The notes below the pieces were generated by a model. The model was not told the DNA's origin. It saw only the letters and a list, made by a program, of their open reading frames with translations, and did no database searches. Below are positions 24,586-38,177 of a DNA stretch of 64,000 bases, piece after piece (the stretch's first letter is position 1; every line of letters starts with the position of its first letter). Source of the DNA: Rotaria socialis (taxonomy: Eukaryota; Rotifera; Eurotatoria; Philodinida; Philodinidae); contig CAJNYU010003234.1 in the NCBI GenBank assembly GCA_905331475.1, forward strand, positions 1 through 64,000, given 5' to 3'. A program made the translations under genes and the position numbers.

Positions 24586-25637
24586 TTAAAGTTTCTTTTG
24601 AGTGGGTGGTGTATCACTGAACGTTTTAGATAAATGTTTTTGTCGAAGTTCCATTTGTGTTTCTAAATTAAGACTTGATCGAATAGCCGGTGCTGTTGGA
24701 TTACGAAGGGATGAATCTCGACGCACAGCAGTCGAAGTCAATAAAGGTGATTTGTTAACTAAATTATATAAATATAATGCCAATAAATAAAATAGACTTT
24801 CTCTTCTGTTAAAAAAATACCTTCTTCTTTGTCATCATCGTCATTTTCGTTACCATTATCATCATGATACATTTTATAACATTTATAAATCAATTTAATA
24901 ACTATTACTAGTAAAAGTAAAATAACGACGACCAGACCAATGCCAAATATTATATTATTAATTGATGAGTCATTACTGGGTCCTGAAATACTATAGAATT
25001 ATGAATTTTATTCTTGCAATTGAAAAGAAACAAAAATTCAAAGATTACTTTTCATGAAAGTTTTTGCCAAAGTATGATTAATAGTGTCATTAGTTTCAGA
25101 AATATTTAATGACACAATGACAACAGATGTTTCATCCGTGACAAAGTTTGACGAGTCCATCGGTTGTTTTCTTTTTGTATCAATTTAGTATTTATTGGTG
25201 TTCAATGAAAGTCTTTGAAAGACGTTTTTTTGTATTTTTGACTAATACAATTTGTCACGTTACTGAAATAATAACAACAACATCGTCAGTGCGCCATGAT
25301 GGTTGTTTTATCGATTCAGCCCTTACTCGCATACATCAGAAAAGAAACAGAATCACCGGTATAAACTTACATCTACGTCCTCAACACAGAATTACTCACA
25401 AAAGACAATTAATGTAATAAAATATGCAGAACTTGTTAAGATTAATATTTACTTACTTGCATAGGTATAATAATCTTTAAATAACGAGGAAATTGATCGA
25501 TCATCTAAGGGCTGACTGTTATCGATCACAGGTTCAATATCAACGATTAGATATGTCTGTCTTCGTTTAGAAAAGATTGTTGCATTGTAGATAATTGCCT
25601 TTGAAGAACATTGATACTGTTTGTTTAAATCAGCCAT
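24586..25637 (-). CDS. Single-pass membrane protein, family unknown
   Basis: Supported exons are complement(24586-24758), complement(24821-24982) and a segment ending at 25049; their junction phases agree. A 5' exon beginning with ATG at 25637 ends near 25453-25457, but its connection across about 280 bases is unresolved. The protein has an extracellular part with several N-glycosylation sites (NIS, NDT, NHT, NDS), one strong transmembrane helix (IIFGIGLVVVVILLLLVIVI), then a basic turn, an acidic stretch (NENDDDDKEE) and a Ser/Thr/Arg-rich cytoplasmic tail ending KKL. I do not recognise the family. An acceptor-like TTTTAG ends three bases before the 5' ATG. Either a further upstream exon with the signal peptide exists, or this is a spliced-leader site; bdelloids are reported to trans-splice. 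Confidence 0.5.
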
Positions 25638-28600
25638 TATCTAAAATTTATCTAATAAAATATCTTGCATACTATATCATTTAGTAATTCAAAGCAGCGT
25701 AAAATAGAAGTCAACATTTTATTTTTTTCTCTCATTAAATAACAAAAAACAATAACGACACATTCAAGGTAAAAACGACGAATGATAGGTATAAATTGTG
25801 GTAGAAGAGCAGCAAAATGTAGATAAGAAACTAATGAGTATAAGACTACTACGAAGAACATTACTTGATTTTTGTATGATAGGTAATTGCGCAAGTTATG
25901 AAAAGTTAAAACCAGTTCGGTTGCTTTTTTCCTTGAAAATAGAAAGTTTAATGTGAAGCCGGAGAAATAGTTTTCACCAACAACAAAAATAAGCATAAAC
26001 TGATGCCATTTCACAGTTGTCATCAACTAAACTGAGTCATCAGAAAAAACATAAAATTTAACAAAGAAAGGATCAATACGAGAAAAACACTTGGAAAAAG
26101 CATGCAGACGCAAAAGACATTGAAATTCCCTTGTGTTCTTCTAATGATTATTTGAATTAGACTTGAATTAAATAAAAAATAGAATTTAATTATAAAGTTT
26201 TCTCTTTTCAAATTATGTAGACATGTTATATTTCTACGAATTTACAATAAAAAAAACAAGTCTGATTTCTATTTATTATGGAATTGAAAGGATCCAAATG
26301 AATTACCATATGCTTTAAATTTCATGCGATGCTTCAATTCTCGCGCTTTCTTTTTGATTTGACATTAAAGAGTTCGTCGTAAAATCCTTTTGAAACTTCT
26401 TTAATCTTTTCTCTCATAAATAGATAATAATCTTACAAAAACACTCAATGATATTGAAAATGTGTAAAATTAAAAAACAGCAAGTCGATAAAAGTAAGAC
26501 TGAAAATAAAGAGTTTATTTTTAGAAAAATAATTCGGTATTAAAATTAAGAAGTAATGAGAAAACATTGAAAATATAAAAATAACATTGAAGTAAATCTC
26601 CTGCTTGCTGACACCCACACACCAACATCTATTGCTTAATATTGAGTAACATGTTATCTAAATGTATGTTAGAATGACCATATATAATATCTTTATGTAA
26701 TCAATCCTTTTCCCTATCAATCGTCTGATTTATTCAAGGTGTTGATTTTGCTCAACAAAAAATCCGTATGTCTAGTTCGATTTAACAGAATGGACAAATT
26801 TTTCGAATAGTATTGATATCGATATATTAAAAATGTCTCTCGAATTTCTATCACACCGATAAAATAATTAACATGAATCGAATGTCTACAGCAAATGATT
26901 TGAAATTTAATTTATGTACATTAATCATATATTACTAATAAAAATTTATTCGAGTTCTTTTTCTTATTATTCTCTTAACATAAGAGCATAAACTTTTCTA
27001 CGTGCCAATGGAAATATATTTTTTCTTTCTCGTCAACATATACTAACACTTCTTGAGTGGAGTCAATATTGATGCGTGGCAGCAATATTTTATTATCTTA
27101 TCTTTCCAGAAAATAAAATAAAGAACTTGCAAATATATCTTTATCATTGATTGTAAACAGGTCTTTTTCGTTTGATCAAATTGAAATAATGGGTCTTGGA
27201 TTTCTTTTTTACTTCATAGTTGTTAATGGTTGTCTGTACATATAAAAATGTAAAACTACATGGGAAAATTCTGAAAATTTTCAATAATATCCATATGAAT
27301 CTAACCGATATAAAGTCAATCTTGACGATTGCATGTGTTTTGTACGCTTTATGAATGATCAAAGAAGAAATAAAACTCATGCATAAGAAAATCATATTTT
27401 GATTTGAAAATTAAAAAGTAAATCAATTCAAGGCCAATATTTACATAGGAATTAGAAGATATTGAAGCATTCGATTGATATAAATCTTAAAAGTCATTCA
27501 TCATTAAAGTTTATTTGATTCTATTCAAGGCGATAGAGAAAGCATCCAATTAATATCAATTACATACTTGTCACGTTGCTCATCGCACAATATGAAATTT
27601 ACTATAGTGAGCGACAGTAGTATGTCGTTTTGCTATCATGAGAATTATTTTGGTATCGATTTTTTTGTTTTTCATTTTAATTAGACTTCGTTCTGTTAGA
27701 AAGTTTAATTACATGCAACATGTTCATTAGACGTAGAAATCTTTTCTCCATCAATAGCTAACCGTTTTGTTTCTTGCTTCGTTGAAATATTGAAAATATG
27801 CTTGTTACTTGAAAATTTCACGGATATATTATATTACTAAAATATTTTTATAGAATGCCTCGAACAAAAAAATTGAAGAGTAATTTTACAGTTAATTTTT
27901 TGTCTTTCAATTTCGTTCTGTAGAAAAAGAAAGAGTAACATCTATTTTAATTCTATTATTTTTATATTTGAGTACTATTCATCAAGCTACACTAAAATTA
28001 TCTACAAGTCATTCGATCGCAATGACAAACAAGTAGACTATGATACGAAAAATAGGCTAATACAGTAGCAACAATTTCTTGTATAGCTTTAAATCGGATA
28101 AATACAATGACAATCACTATAAGTACTACGAGTATGCAATTGAGAACAAGAAAATTCAATTGTCAGAATAATAGCAATCGTTACATTCGTAATCTCGAAC
28201 ACAACCATAATAGCTATTAACACGGAAGCTTCCAAGATGATTGTAAAAACTACGATAACAAGAGACCACTAAGTTTGTTCGCCGCTATATAATACATGAC
28301 GCAAGAGTCTTGAGAAACACTATCTCTCTATTATCAAATTACGCTGTCTTTTTATCATAGTTCGCAAATCAACTAAACTAATTATTTTGAATCGAAGTAA
28401 CATAATATATTACATAAGTTCGACTTCAAGTATTTTTGTCTTGATAATATCAACTGCACGATCGTTTCTATTGATATCAGTATCAATTGAAGAAGCTTAT
28501 CGGGACGATCAATCTATTATTGACTAAGATATATTCTAAATCCATTGTTTTCATCCTTTCATGTAGCCTAGAGATCGTATGAACAATTAGATAAAAAAAA

Positions 28601-31600
28601 GAAGAAGAAATTTGGTAACGATTCAAGATAGAATTCATTCGTGTCAACATTCTATGATGTTTCTAATAGAGACAACTTCAAAAGATATTTTTTCATATCA
28701 ATTGCGATTTATTCTCTATGGGAAAAAAATACATTCCTCCTTTTTTTTTTAACATCAATAAAATCGAAAGTACATTATAGCTGCCATTTTATCGGTATCA
28801 ATTCAATGATCAAAACCTATTGAACAAAACAATGACATCCATTAACCGACTTTTCAAAATAGTTATTTGTTTTTTGAATTTCTAGACCAAGCATAATGGG
28901 TAATGTTATCAATGAATAAACAATCAACAATTGTGGCAAACGTTTGAGCTTGTACAATTCACTATACAACTTAAAATTAAAATAATCTCTAGCAGACATT
29001 CGCAATCAATCAAAGCGATACATAATATATTAAATCAGTTTTTTCTTCTTCATCAATTGATCTATTTGTATTAATTATTTATACAAATATGTATTCATGA
29101 ATGTAATGGCTATATATTTTCTTTAATATTCTTATTGAGCAGATGTTGTCGCCAACTTGTTCATTACTCGTTCTCATATCGCAATGTCGGAAGAAGATAT
29201 ATACATGTTAGATGACCTCTCTTTCTCTGTCGAAGCATACATAGGGGAAAAAAATGGGAAAGAAATTTATGCGTCCATTTTCTCTTTCTTTCATATATTT
29301 GTCTGAAACGATGACGGATGTCTACAGTAAATGAACAATAGATTCTACTGTAAAAAAAAAAGAAAGAAGAAAGAACCAATACTTAATAGATGGAAGCTTT
29401 TCAAAGTACAACTATATGAGTAAGTGTTGTTGATCTTTATTTTTAATTTCTAAAATCACAATGTTTGCATTAACATGATGGTTTGAATATTCAATTGTTC
29501 ACAAAGTAGGCAGGAAACTATACAAGTTGAATGTATGTATACATATGTGAATAGATGAACACAATTTTGTCACCGCCCTCCAACTGTGATATCAAGTATA
29601 CGAACATAAAAAGCCTTGATTTTTTTTTTTTTGATTGATTGAGTTAGTTAATTGGACAGGCTAATGCAAATGTCTACTCGTTAATGCTCTTAAAAGGAAG
29701 AATCACACATGAGGGGGGTAGGACGGAAGAGAATGCGCGTGTATTTCAAAGACAAACAATGTGAGTTAGTTGTTCATTGAGAAATGAGCGAAAGGCATTG
29801 TACAGATGTGTGATGATGGATGCTCGTTATTTTAATGATTATAACTTTCTTTTTCCTTTTTTTCTCTCACTCGTCTCATTGCCTTCGGACATAAAGTGAA
29901 CGACAGCAGCTTCCATTTTTTGACTACAATTCAAAGTAGAATAGAAAAAGAAGAAAAAGGTATCCACTTGAGACTTGAACAATAGAGTCTATATCTATAC
30001 CTAGAAGGAGCCAGAGCTAATCAACCAATGTTCTAAATATAATCCGTTTCTGATCACATGCATGACCAACGAATATTATGTAGAGTAATCCTATGTCTAT
30101 CCGTCTGTGATTGTTTTTTTTTCTTTTAATTGCAAACAGCAAGAGAATTCTATTGTATAAAATTTCTAAATTGAGGGTAAGCTACTCGTATAACGAATAT
30201 CACTAATTATGAAAAGGTCGCGAGTTGATTATTTTTCCTTGAGTTTGATACATACATGAACATGTGTCTACTACATCTGATGTTCTAATTGCACGCGACG
30301 ATGCGCTTTGTTCATAACGTGTATACGTACACTTGTTCATTCGTTTTATATGCCTGTTGACCATGCAAACTAGTTTTTATTTTTAATCAGTCAACGAAGT
30401 ATCATCGTTAAAGTGATACTTCGTCGATAAACAATAGTAAGAGCTATCACTCGAGTCACCTACGTGAGTAGTAACTCATATTTGTAGATAGGTCTAATAA
30501 TACTCGATATACGTACATGTGTATAGTCTATTGAATATAGGCAGCAGTTGAACACGTTCAACCATTATTTCATTGCATTCATGAGTCTCAATGGACAATA
30601 ATAATAAAGAAGAAGAAAAAAATTTGTCCAGGAAATCATTATGTGAGTGTCATCTGTTTGTGAAATATTCTAACAATAAAAAAAAAAATCATTTTCTTAT
30701 TATTGAATTAGTTTTGTATTCAGGTGCAACGGTCATCAGTGTGAATCTTTTCAAATAAGAAGAAAAAAGAAGAAGATAATGCCTTATTACATCATTGTAG
30801 GTCTTTTCATTACTTTTAGTTTCGATTGAATGTGTCACAAACTAAGTACATATGCTTTTATATTATCTTAAAATAGAAATAAGAAAATTTATTCAATGAA
30901 ATGACTTTCTTCTTTTCTTTTTTTTTACTTCGTGCCAAGGACTCCTTGTTCCGCCTCTTCTTTCATTTACAAAATTCAATTAAGTCTGTTAAAACAGATG
31001 CTTGCGCCGGTCATCATGGGAAAGTTACGAGCTGCTATTCTCTATTAATAAAAGGTTATTCTCTTTGTCACCATCATTACTTCTTGTTCTGCATGTTCAT
31101 ATGCCATAAGTCATTTTCTTCCGGTTAGTCCTGATTGTAGTTATTATCATCTTCCTCCCACTGTGCTTCTTAGTTGTCGTTCGAATGACGATTATCGAAG
31201 ACTAATAATAGATGTTGAGTGAATATTGAGAACAAGAACGAGAGACTAAAAGAAGAAAAGAAAAAGAAATAAGCACAACCGGTACGTCTGTTTATTGACT
31301 AATGCGACTATTACTATGATCAAGCGTGTCAAATATTGTTCACACATTTGTTAAAGATTTTTCTCCTCCTTGCTGGTTTCTCTCTCGTCTTCACCTAATT
31401 ATAAAGTTCAACATTTCATATGACAATGATATAGTATAGAGATCATGAAAAGTGTATTTATCGCTTTTGAAATATAGCTTACATCTCACTGACTGAGCAT
31501 GACAACATGTCTGTCTCATCATCAACTGTCATTAAGCAAACTCCTCTTTTCTATACTCTCTTGCGTTTATCAATTGATTAGTCAGAGAAGCTCAAGCGGT

Positions 31601-32397
31601 GTATTCATCTTTTTTTTTCTTGTGTAAATATTTTATTTTATTTGAGTTCCAAGCATAGCAGATTTGTTTTTTCTTTTTGAAGTGAACGTGACTTTCGTTT
31701 GACAAGCGCTTAAACATCAATAACAACATTATTAGTTCCACCGTAAAGTATGTATTGTGTATGTGTTGTGCCTATGCGTATATATTTTTATGATAATGTT
31801 CATTGTTATGATCCTGTTTGATAAATGCACGCTCGTGTTCAAACATTTTTCTTCATTTTTCATTTTTTCTTATTAAAAAATCTTTGTTTTTATGGCTTAA
31901 GATTGAATAGTAATTCTTTTGAAGTTGTCATCATTGTAGAAAAAAAAAGAGAATATATCCCAAAGCAATTGAGAATGTATGTGGAATAGTTATGTTTATG
32001 CGATCGCATGAAGACATTGTTCATGTATAACCTTTTCCATTCTTATTAATCACTAAACGAAGTTGAACATAGCGTATACTTCTATTTGGCCATTACTATT
32101 GATTATACAAATAGTTTAGAATTGCTTGTAAATTCCTTGGTCAATTGAAGAGAAAAATACTCTATATCACACTTTATTGATAATCAGATTATCATTCATG
32201 ATAGAGAAGCGAGAAAAATAAATAGATGAGAATTATCGTACTTATTTTTTCTCCTAGAAATCTTCATTACTTATGTGATTTATTTATAGTCTATTTACGA
32301 TATTTATGAAAGTAATAATTATCGTTTTCGCTCAATAATCTCAAATTGTTCTATTTGATATTCATTTTTAGATATATCAATACTGATTGAAAACATT
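25638..32397. other. Large gene-free spacer upstream of the receptor kinase
   Basis: About 6.8 kb in which I find no chain of exons on either strand. Open frames of 60-125 codons exist but are Phe/Ile/Lys-rich translations of AT-rich DNA without splice context. It contains homopolymer runs and one short perfect hairpin at 30394-30424. Long distal regulatory sequence for the receptor gene is possible but not shown. Confidence 0.5.
30394..30424. repeat. 11-bp perfect inverted repeat
   Basis: ACGAAGTATCA at 30394-30404 and its exact complement at 30414-30424 flank a 9-base loop. It could be a dyad binding site or chance. Confidence 0.7.
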
Positions 32398-35300
32398 ATG
32401 AACATATTCTTATTTATTTTATTATTGATTCCAACAATTTATTCTCTTGAATTAAGTAAATATTTCAAGAAAAAAAAAATTTTACAATCTATTTATTAAA
32501 TTAAATTTTTATTCATAGAAAAACTATCAATATGTCAAACAGCACTAGGCATGCAGTCAGGCTCTATTCCTGATTCAGCTATATTAGTATCTAGTAGTTC
32601 TGATTCAAATACAGTTGGAACTAAAGCTAGTCGGTAAGTTATTTCATCTGATAGACTGAGAATATCTTCTATTGTACTCTGTTTTGTATGTAGAGCTCGA
32701 ACGGAACAGTATGGTGGTGCATGGTGTCCATTGAATAAAATAACATCAATACCAAATGAATGGTTAGAAATAGATTTTGGAAATTTAACTTATTTAACAC
32801 AAGTTGAAACACAAGGTCGTTTTGATAATGGGCGAGGAAAAGAATATGCTGATTATTATATTTTAATGTATACACGAGGAGAAAACATTAAACAGAATGA
32901 AACAATATGGATTGAATATAAATTAAAAAGTGAAAATACTAATTCAACATGGATACGAGCTAATCAAAATACTTATATTGGAGAAATTCGACATTTAAGT
33001 AAGTGCTACCAGAAAATCAGAAACACATAGTGATATCTTTAAGATTCAACTTTTCTAGTTTAAAACTTATAATACATTAACCACTGTATGCTATTAAAAC
33101 TAGTCAATTTTATTCTTTCTTTGTTTTTCTTGAAATTCACATTTATTATTTTTCGAGTATAATATGGAGTATAAGTATTCATATTCCATTTTAGCTTATT
33201 TTGACTGTTAGCAACAGAGACTATTCAAAATTCAGTATCTACATTTCACTTAACAATTGAAGATAAATGACATCAGACTCTTGTTTACTCTAGCTTCTTG
33301 AGGAATAAAAAAAAGTATTTTTTCAATAGTATTAACATTAGAATATGATCTGTTCTAAAGTACTGTATTCAATTTAATAACTGGAATATGGACATGTCAG
33401 TTCTAAATGGCACAGTTTCTGATTATTGTAAAGATAAACAATTGCATAATAATTATCAAGGATATAATCGGCAGCACTGTATTTAATTGACTACAGTCAT
33501 CATATGGTTAACATGAAAGTCATTAATTAACTGATCGAGTTCTAATTTTGGGTATAATCAATATCAGTACCGCTGATTTTATCAAGATATAAAAGAGCAT
33601 ATAAAAACATGTTCTGAATATAATAGATGTGAACCAAAAGCTCATTTGTCAGTTAAATCAATGATTGAAATAATAATCTAACGTTATAGAAAATGGTTGT
33701 AATAAAAAAAGATAAGTAATAGTCGAATAAACAAAAACTAATACGTTAGTAAAATGAATTTTGTTCGAACTTAAAAGAAAATGAATAAGACAGATGATCT
33801 GTCAAAGATTTTATACTTGATTTATAATCAGCTTAAAAAACGCAAATATTTTTCATATTTCAGCCTCAACAATACAAAACTGATGATAAGCTTTTTCTTT
33901 ATTATTTAGATCCGCCTATTGTTGCTAAACGACTTCGTTTTTATCCTGTTAGCAAACAAATACGAACAGTTTGTATGCGTGTTGAAGTGTAAGTGTTAAA
34001 TCTTATTTTGAATTTAACTTATTTGTTTCTTTCTCTATTTAGTTATGGCTGCTTATTTTCCGATGGCATTGTATCTTATTCGATGCCGCAAGGACGTAGT
34101 GATATAAATTCTTTTGGTGATGATACGTACGATGGAGAATATATTCGTTCTACAAACATGTTAACTAATGGTCTAGGTCAACTATCAGATGGTATAACAG
34201 GTACAGAAGAAATATCAATTATTGATGGCCATCAACCGTGGATTGGTTGGTCAAATGAAACAAATTCATATATAACAATAAAATTTCAATTTGATTCTAT
34301 TCGTCAAATAAATCGTGTTACAATACATACAAATAATTTATTTTCTAAAGAAATTCTTATATTTAAAACTGCAGTAGTATCATTTTCAAAAACTGATGAT
34401 GAAAAAAGTTATTCAAATGCAATTATCTATGAACATACTCGTGACGATATATTTGAAATAGCTCGGCCAATATTAATTGAATTAAATAATCATGTAGCAA
34501 AATTTGTACGTTTAGATTTATATTTTGATTCTAAATGGTTATTAATTAGTGAAATAACATTTGATTCGCAAATATACAATGAAAAACGTGAACCGAACAT
34601 AGAAATTAAAGACAAGATTCTTAAAAAATCTTTTAATATCGGCCATGATTTACGTAAACACTATCGAGACATGCAACTAACAACAACATCAATGAATTCA
34701 TCTAGAAAAATGTCATCAGTTATTACAATTGAATTATCTTTAGCATTTTTTATTGGAGCTTTATTAGTTATTAGTATACTAGTAATTGTTTCACTTTTAT
34801 GGATACTTCAACGAAGGAAAAAATTAAAATTTCAAAAGTAAATATATTATCAAGAAATTTATTTTGTCTTACAATTTTTATTATTATTTAGATTAACTGA
34901 AAAACCCTGTAATAATTCATCATGTTATGCTTATCCGACATTACCAATACGTGAATTTCATGATCTAAATGGACCTATTATGAGTGCTATGGATGATCGT
35001 GAATATACAGTACCAGATATAAATTTCTATTCAACATTTTCTCCTCAACATCCTATATCTAGTCCTCATCTAATACGAGCACCAACATTAAATTCAAATA
35101 TGATGAGTCCATATCCAACATTGAAGCCAGCTATACATTGTTGTGTTCATCAACAACAATATCAACCTTTGTATCAATCGTCACCGATGATACTTTCTGC
35201 AATAGAAGACATACCACCGATTGAAGCTATTTGTGGAAATAATTTAATGATTACAATTAATCGAATGGTAGACAATAGACAAATATCAATAAAAGAAATA

Positions 35301-36897
35301 AATAGTGATGATTTGATTTTTATTGAAAATATTGGTCATGGATTATTTGGAAGTATTTATTTAACTGAATTAAAAATAATTAATAATGATAATAAGATGG
35401 AAAAAAAGAGTGTAATTGTTAAATCCTTAAATGATAATGCCGATGAAAAGCATAGGTGAGTCTTAAATGAATGAAACATGGTTTCTATTACATAGATTGC
35501 ATTATAATTCTGAAAAATAACTTTATGGTTCTACTATACAAATTGATTCAATGATATTTTTTAGATAATATTTGTAATTAAGTCAGAATTTTAACTAACT
35601 AAGAAAAACTCCAAAATCAAAAATTTACCAAACTGATTATAACAATTCCAAATTAGAGATGCATTCCTGAGTTTTTTTTTCTATATTAGCTACTATTGAG
35701 AAACTTCTTCTAGAGTGTACTCTTTTCTCATAGACAGTACTGGGTTACTATTGTTAGTTACGCTCGAGATAGAATGCATGGAACAATGAATGTTTATATA
35801 GAGTACATTCACATTCTTTTTGGATTATTTATTTTCGTAAATTTTAAATAATAGATCACAATCAATCGATCGTAAAATGACTGTGGAAACTAATGACAAT
35901 GTTTCAAAAATCTCTATGATACAATGAGAGTATTAGAAAAACTAAACAGTTAAATACGAGTACAAGAAGCTTGATTGAACTATATTTTTTCTGGATCTTT
36001 CTATTTTGAATATAGTCGTATTTTAACGAAAATCCAAATCATTAAATAGTATTTAACTTGAATTCTTTGAGTATATTTTAATTTTAATTTTGATTAGTTT
36101 ATTTTTAAATGAAAACTAATCCTACCAATAACCTATAACCTGATGTTTTTAGAGCGTCATTTTGGAAAGAAATTGAATTACTTTCAATGTTGAAAAACTC
36201 AAATGTATGCTCTCTATTTGGTATTCTAAATTCACAACGAACAGTAGCCGTATTCGAATATTATTCACTTGATTTATATCAATATCTTCGTCAACAATCT
36301 ATACCAATGGATAATTATTCAGCATCAAGCTTTTTACTTTCATTAGCATGCCAGATAGCATCCGGAATGAAATATTTATCATCTCTTCAAATAGTTCATC
36401 GAGATTTAGCAGCAAGAAATTGTTTAATTTCACCTACAGATTATCAGGTACACTTGACTGATATTGCTATGGCTAAAACAGAATATGTAAATGATTATGC
36501 AAGAGTTGGACAACTTCAATCTCGTATTGCTATACGATGGTCTGCTTGGGAATCGATATTTTTTAATGAATTTTCTTTGAAATCAGATGTTTGGTCTTTT
36601 GGCGTCACACTTTATGAATTGTTTACTTATTCACGACAACGTCCGTATCATACATTAACAAATGAACAGTTAGTGCAGCAATTTGCTGTTCTAACACATG
36701 CAGAATTATCACCATCTGGTTTCACTATAAACAATTTTCATTTACCACAGCCAGAGTTATGTTCAAAAGAAATCTATGATATGATGTGTGAATGTTGGCA
36801 AAGAGATGCTTTACATCGACCATCATTTGCTGATATACATGCATTTTTACTTCGTAAAGCTGCTGGCTCAAATTTGCCAACATCACTTGAATCATAG
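32398..36897 (+). CDS. DDR: Discoidin-domain receptor tyrosine kinase (DDR)
   Basis: Seven exons: 32398-32455, 32519-32633, 32694-32998, 33910-33988, 34043-34837, 34892-35455, 36153-36897; 886 residues. Signal peptide 1-17. The discoidin domain follows (CQTALGMQSGSIPDS, GGAWCP, NEWLEIDFG, TQGRFDNGRGKEY), then the DDR-specific discoidin-like domain (GLGQLSDGITG, WIGWSNET), a transmembrane helix at about 414-438, a tyrosine- and proline-containing juxtamembrane region and a kinase domain. Kinase motifs: glycine loop GHGLFG (599-604), Lys628, HRDLAARN (721-728) and RWSAWES. The DFG motif reads DIA (742-744); Asp is kept but Phe and Gly are replaced. DDRs are collagen receptors. Introns 3 (911 bases) and 6 (697 bases) are long for this window. 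Identity is clear; catalytic competence is uncertain. Confidence 0.93.
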
Positions 36898-38177
36898 GTG
36901 TTATAGTTATTGTTGTTGTTGAAAAACGAACAACGTATTCAGTATTCTTTATATACATATATATATATATATATATATGCGTACATACATGTAATAGATT
37001 TTGCAACTGTTTTTCCTTTTATTTTTGATTTTGTACTAAAATATTGCTTTCATTAAATCTGTCATTTGAATTCAGGAATACGTAGATATTTATAATAAAA
37101 TATGATTATGACATGAAAATATTAAACATTTCGATAATCTATTGAAAGGAAATGATATACTAATACCTTATAAATAGGGAGAAATATGCGTAGATAACTC
37201 GCGAAGTATTCTACCAAATGAAAATATTATGTTATTTATATTGGTGATCGATACTCTTTGATCTAGTAAATTGCAGTAGACTTGCATCATAATAACAGAT
37301 TGTCATTGATTGGTTTGATATGAAATCATATACATACTAATTTACTCAATTTTCAGTTAATTTAACTGTTTTTTATTGAGTTCTTTGAATGAATTGCTAT
37401 TTTTACTGAGTACTAATACAGAAGTGTTCACCATTTGTTCTACGATTTTATCTATAACTAATGCATATATTTTATTGCTGATATAAACCTTGATTTTTTT
37501 CCGTTGGTCATGATCATTGTGATTATTCTATTTTTATTTTAGCTGATTTGATTGTGAATTGTTTTTATCTGTCATACAGAATAATCATTGTGTTTTTATT
37601 GATAACCAATATTATTTCTTGATGGTCGTTTAAGTTAATCAAAGGAATTCGTCGGTAAAAATCTTCTCGTCTCTCTTCAAGTACATTGTTATATTGACGT
37701 CAACTGATCCGTTACTTCAACATTCTAACGTATTGCTTACTGTTAGTATTTCCTTATTCTATTTTGAATTGAACCTTTTGAAAAAAATTTTTCTATAGAA
37801 TCGTCGTATATTTTCATAGTAGAATATTTAATTGCAAGCTTTTCTATGGTTAATTCCGGGACAATAATTTTTATCGTTTGATGATTATTAGAGGAGAGAA
37901 GTAATTCATTAAAGATAATTAATCTAGAACCTTTGTACGAAAGGAAAAAATCATTGTGTTCTCGAGCTAAGCTAACCATTCACGATCGACATTGCCTGAC
38001 ATCTATAGATGATGAAAAGATTATTTTGCGTCGTAAGCAAAAACAAAATCAACAACAAACATACTCTTACCGACAATATTGCGTTGTCAAATCAACCATT
38101 GACTAAAGTTCATTTTCAAAAAATATGAATAAAAAAAATGCTCAATAATAATATTTGGTTTATTTTAATAAAATTAA
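36898..38177. other. Intergenic region with one doubtful minus-strand frame
   Basis: Contains a (TA)n repeat near its start. A minus-strand frame at 37743-37979 (78 codons) has a balanced, protein-like composition, but no homology that I recognise and no flanking exons. I do not call it a gene. Confidence 0.5.
36957..36978. repeat. (TA)n microsatellite
   Basis: Alternating AT run in the 3' flank of the receptor kinase gene. Confidence 0.9.

Noticed and set aside
25652..26211. Two minus-strand frames of 124 and 62 codons, rich in hydrophobic residues
   Set aside because: Apparent membrane segments come from TTT/ATT-rich DNA. No phase-compatible link to the downstream exons was found, although a missing signal-peptide exon could lie here.
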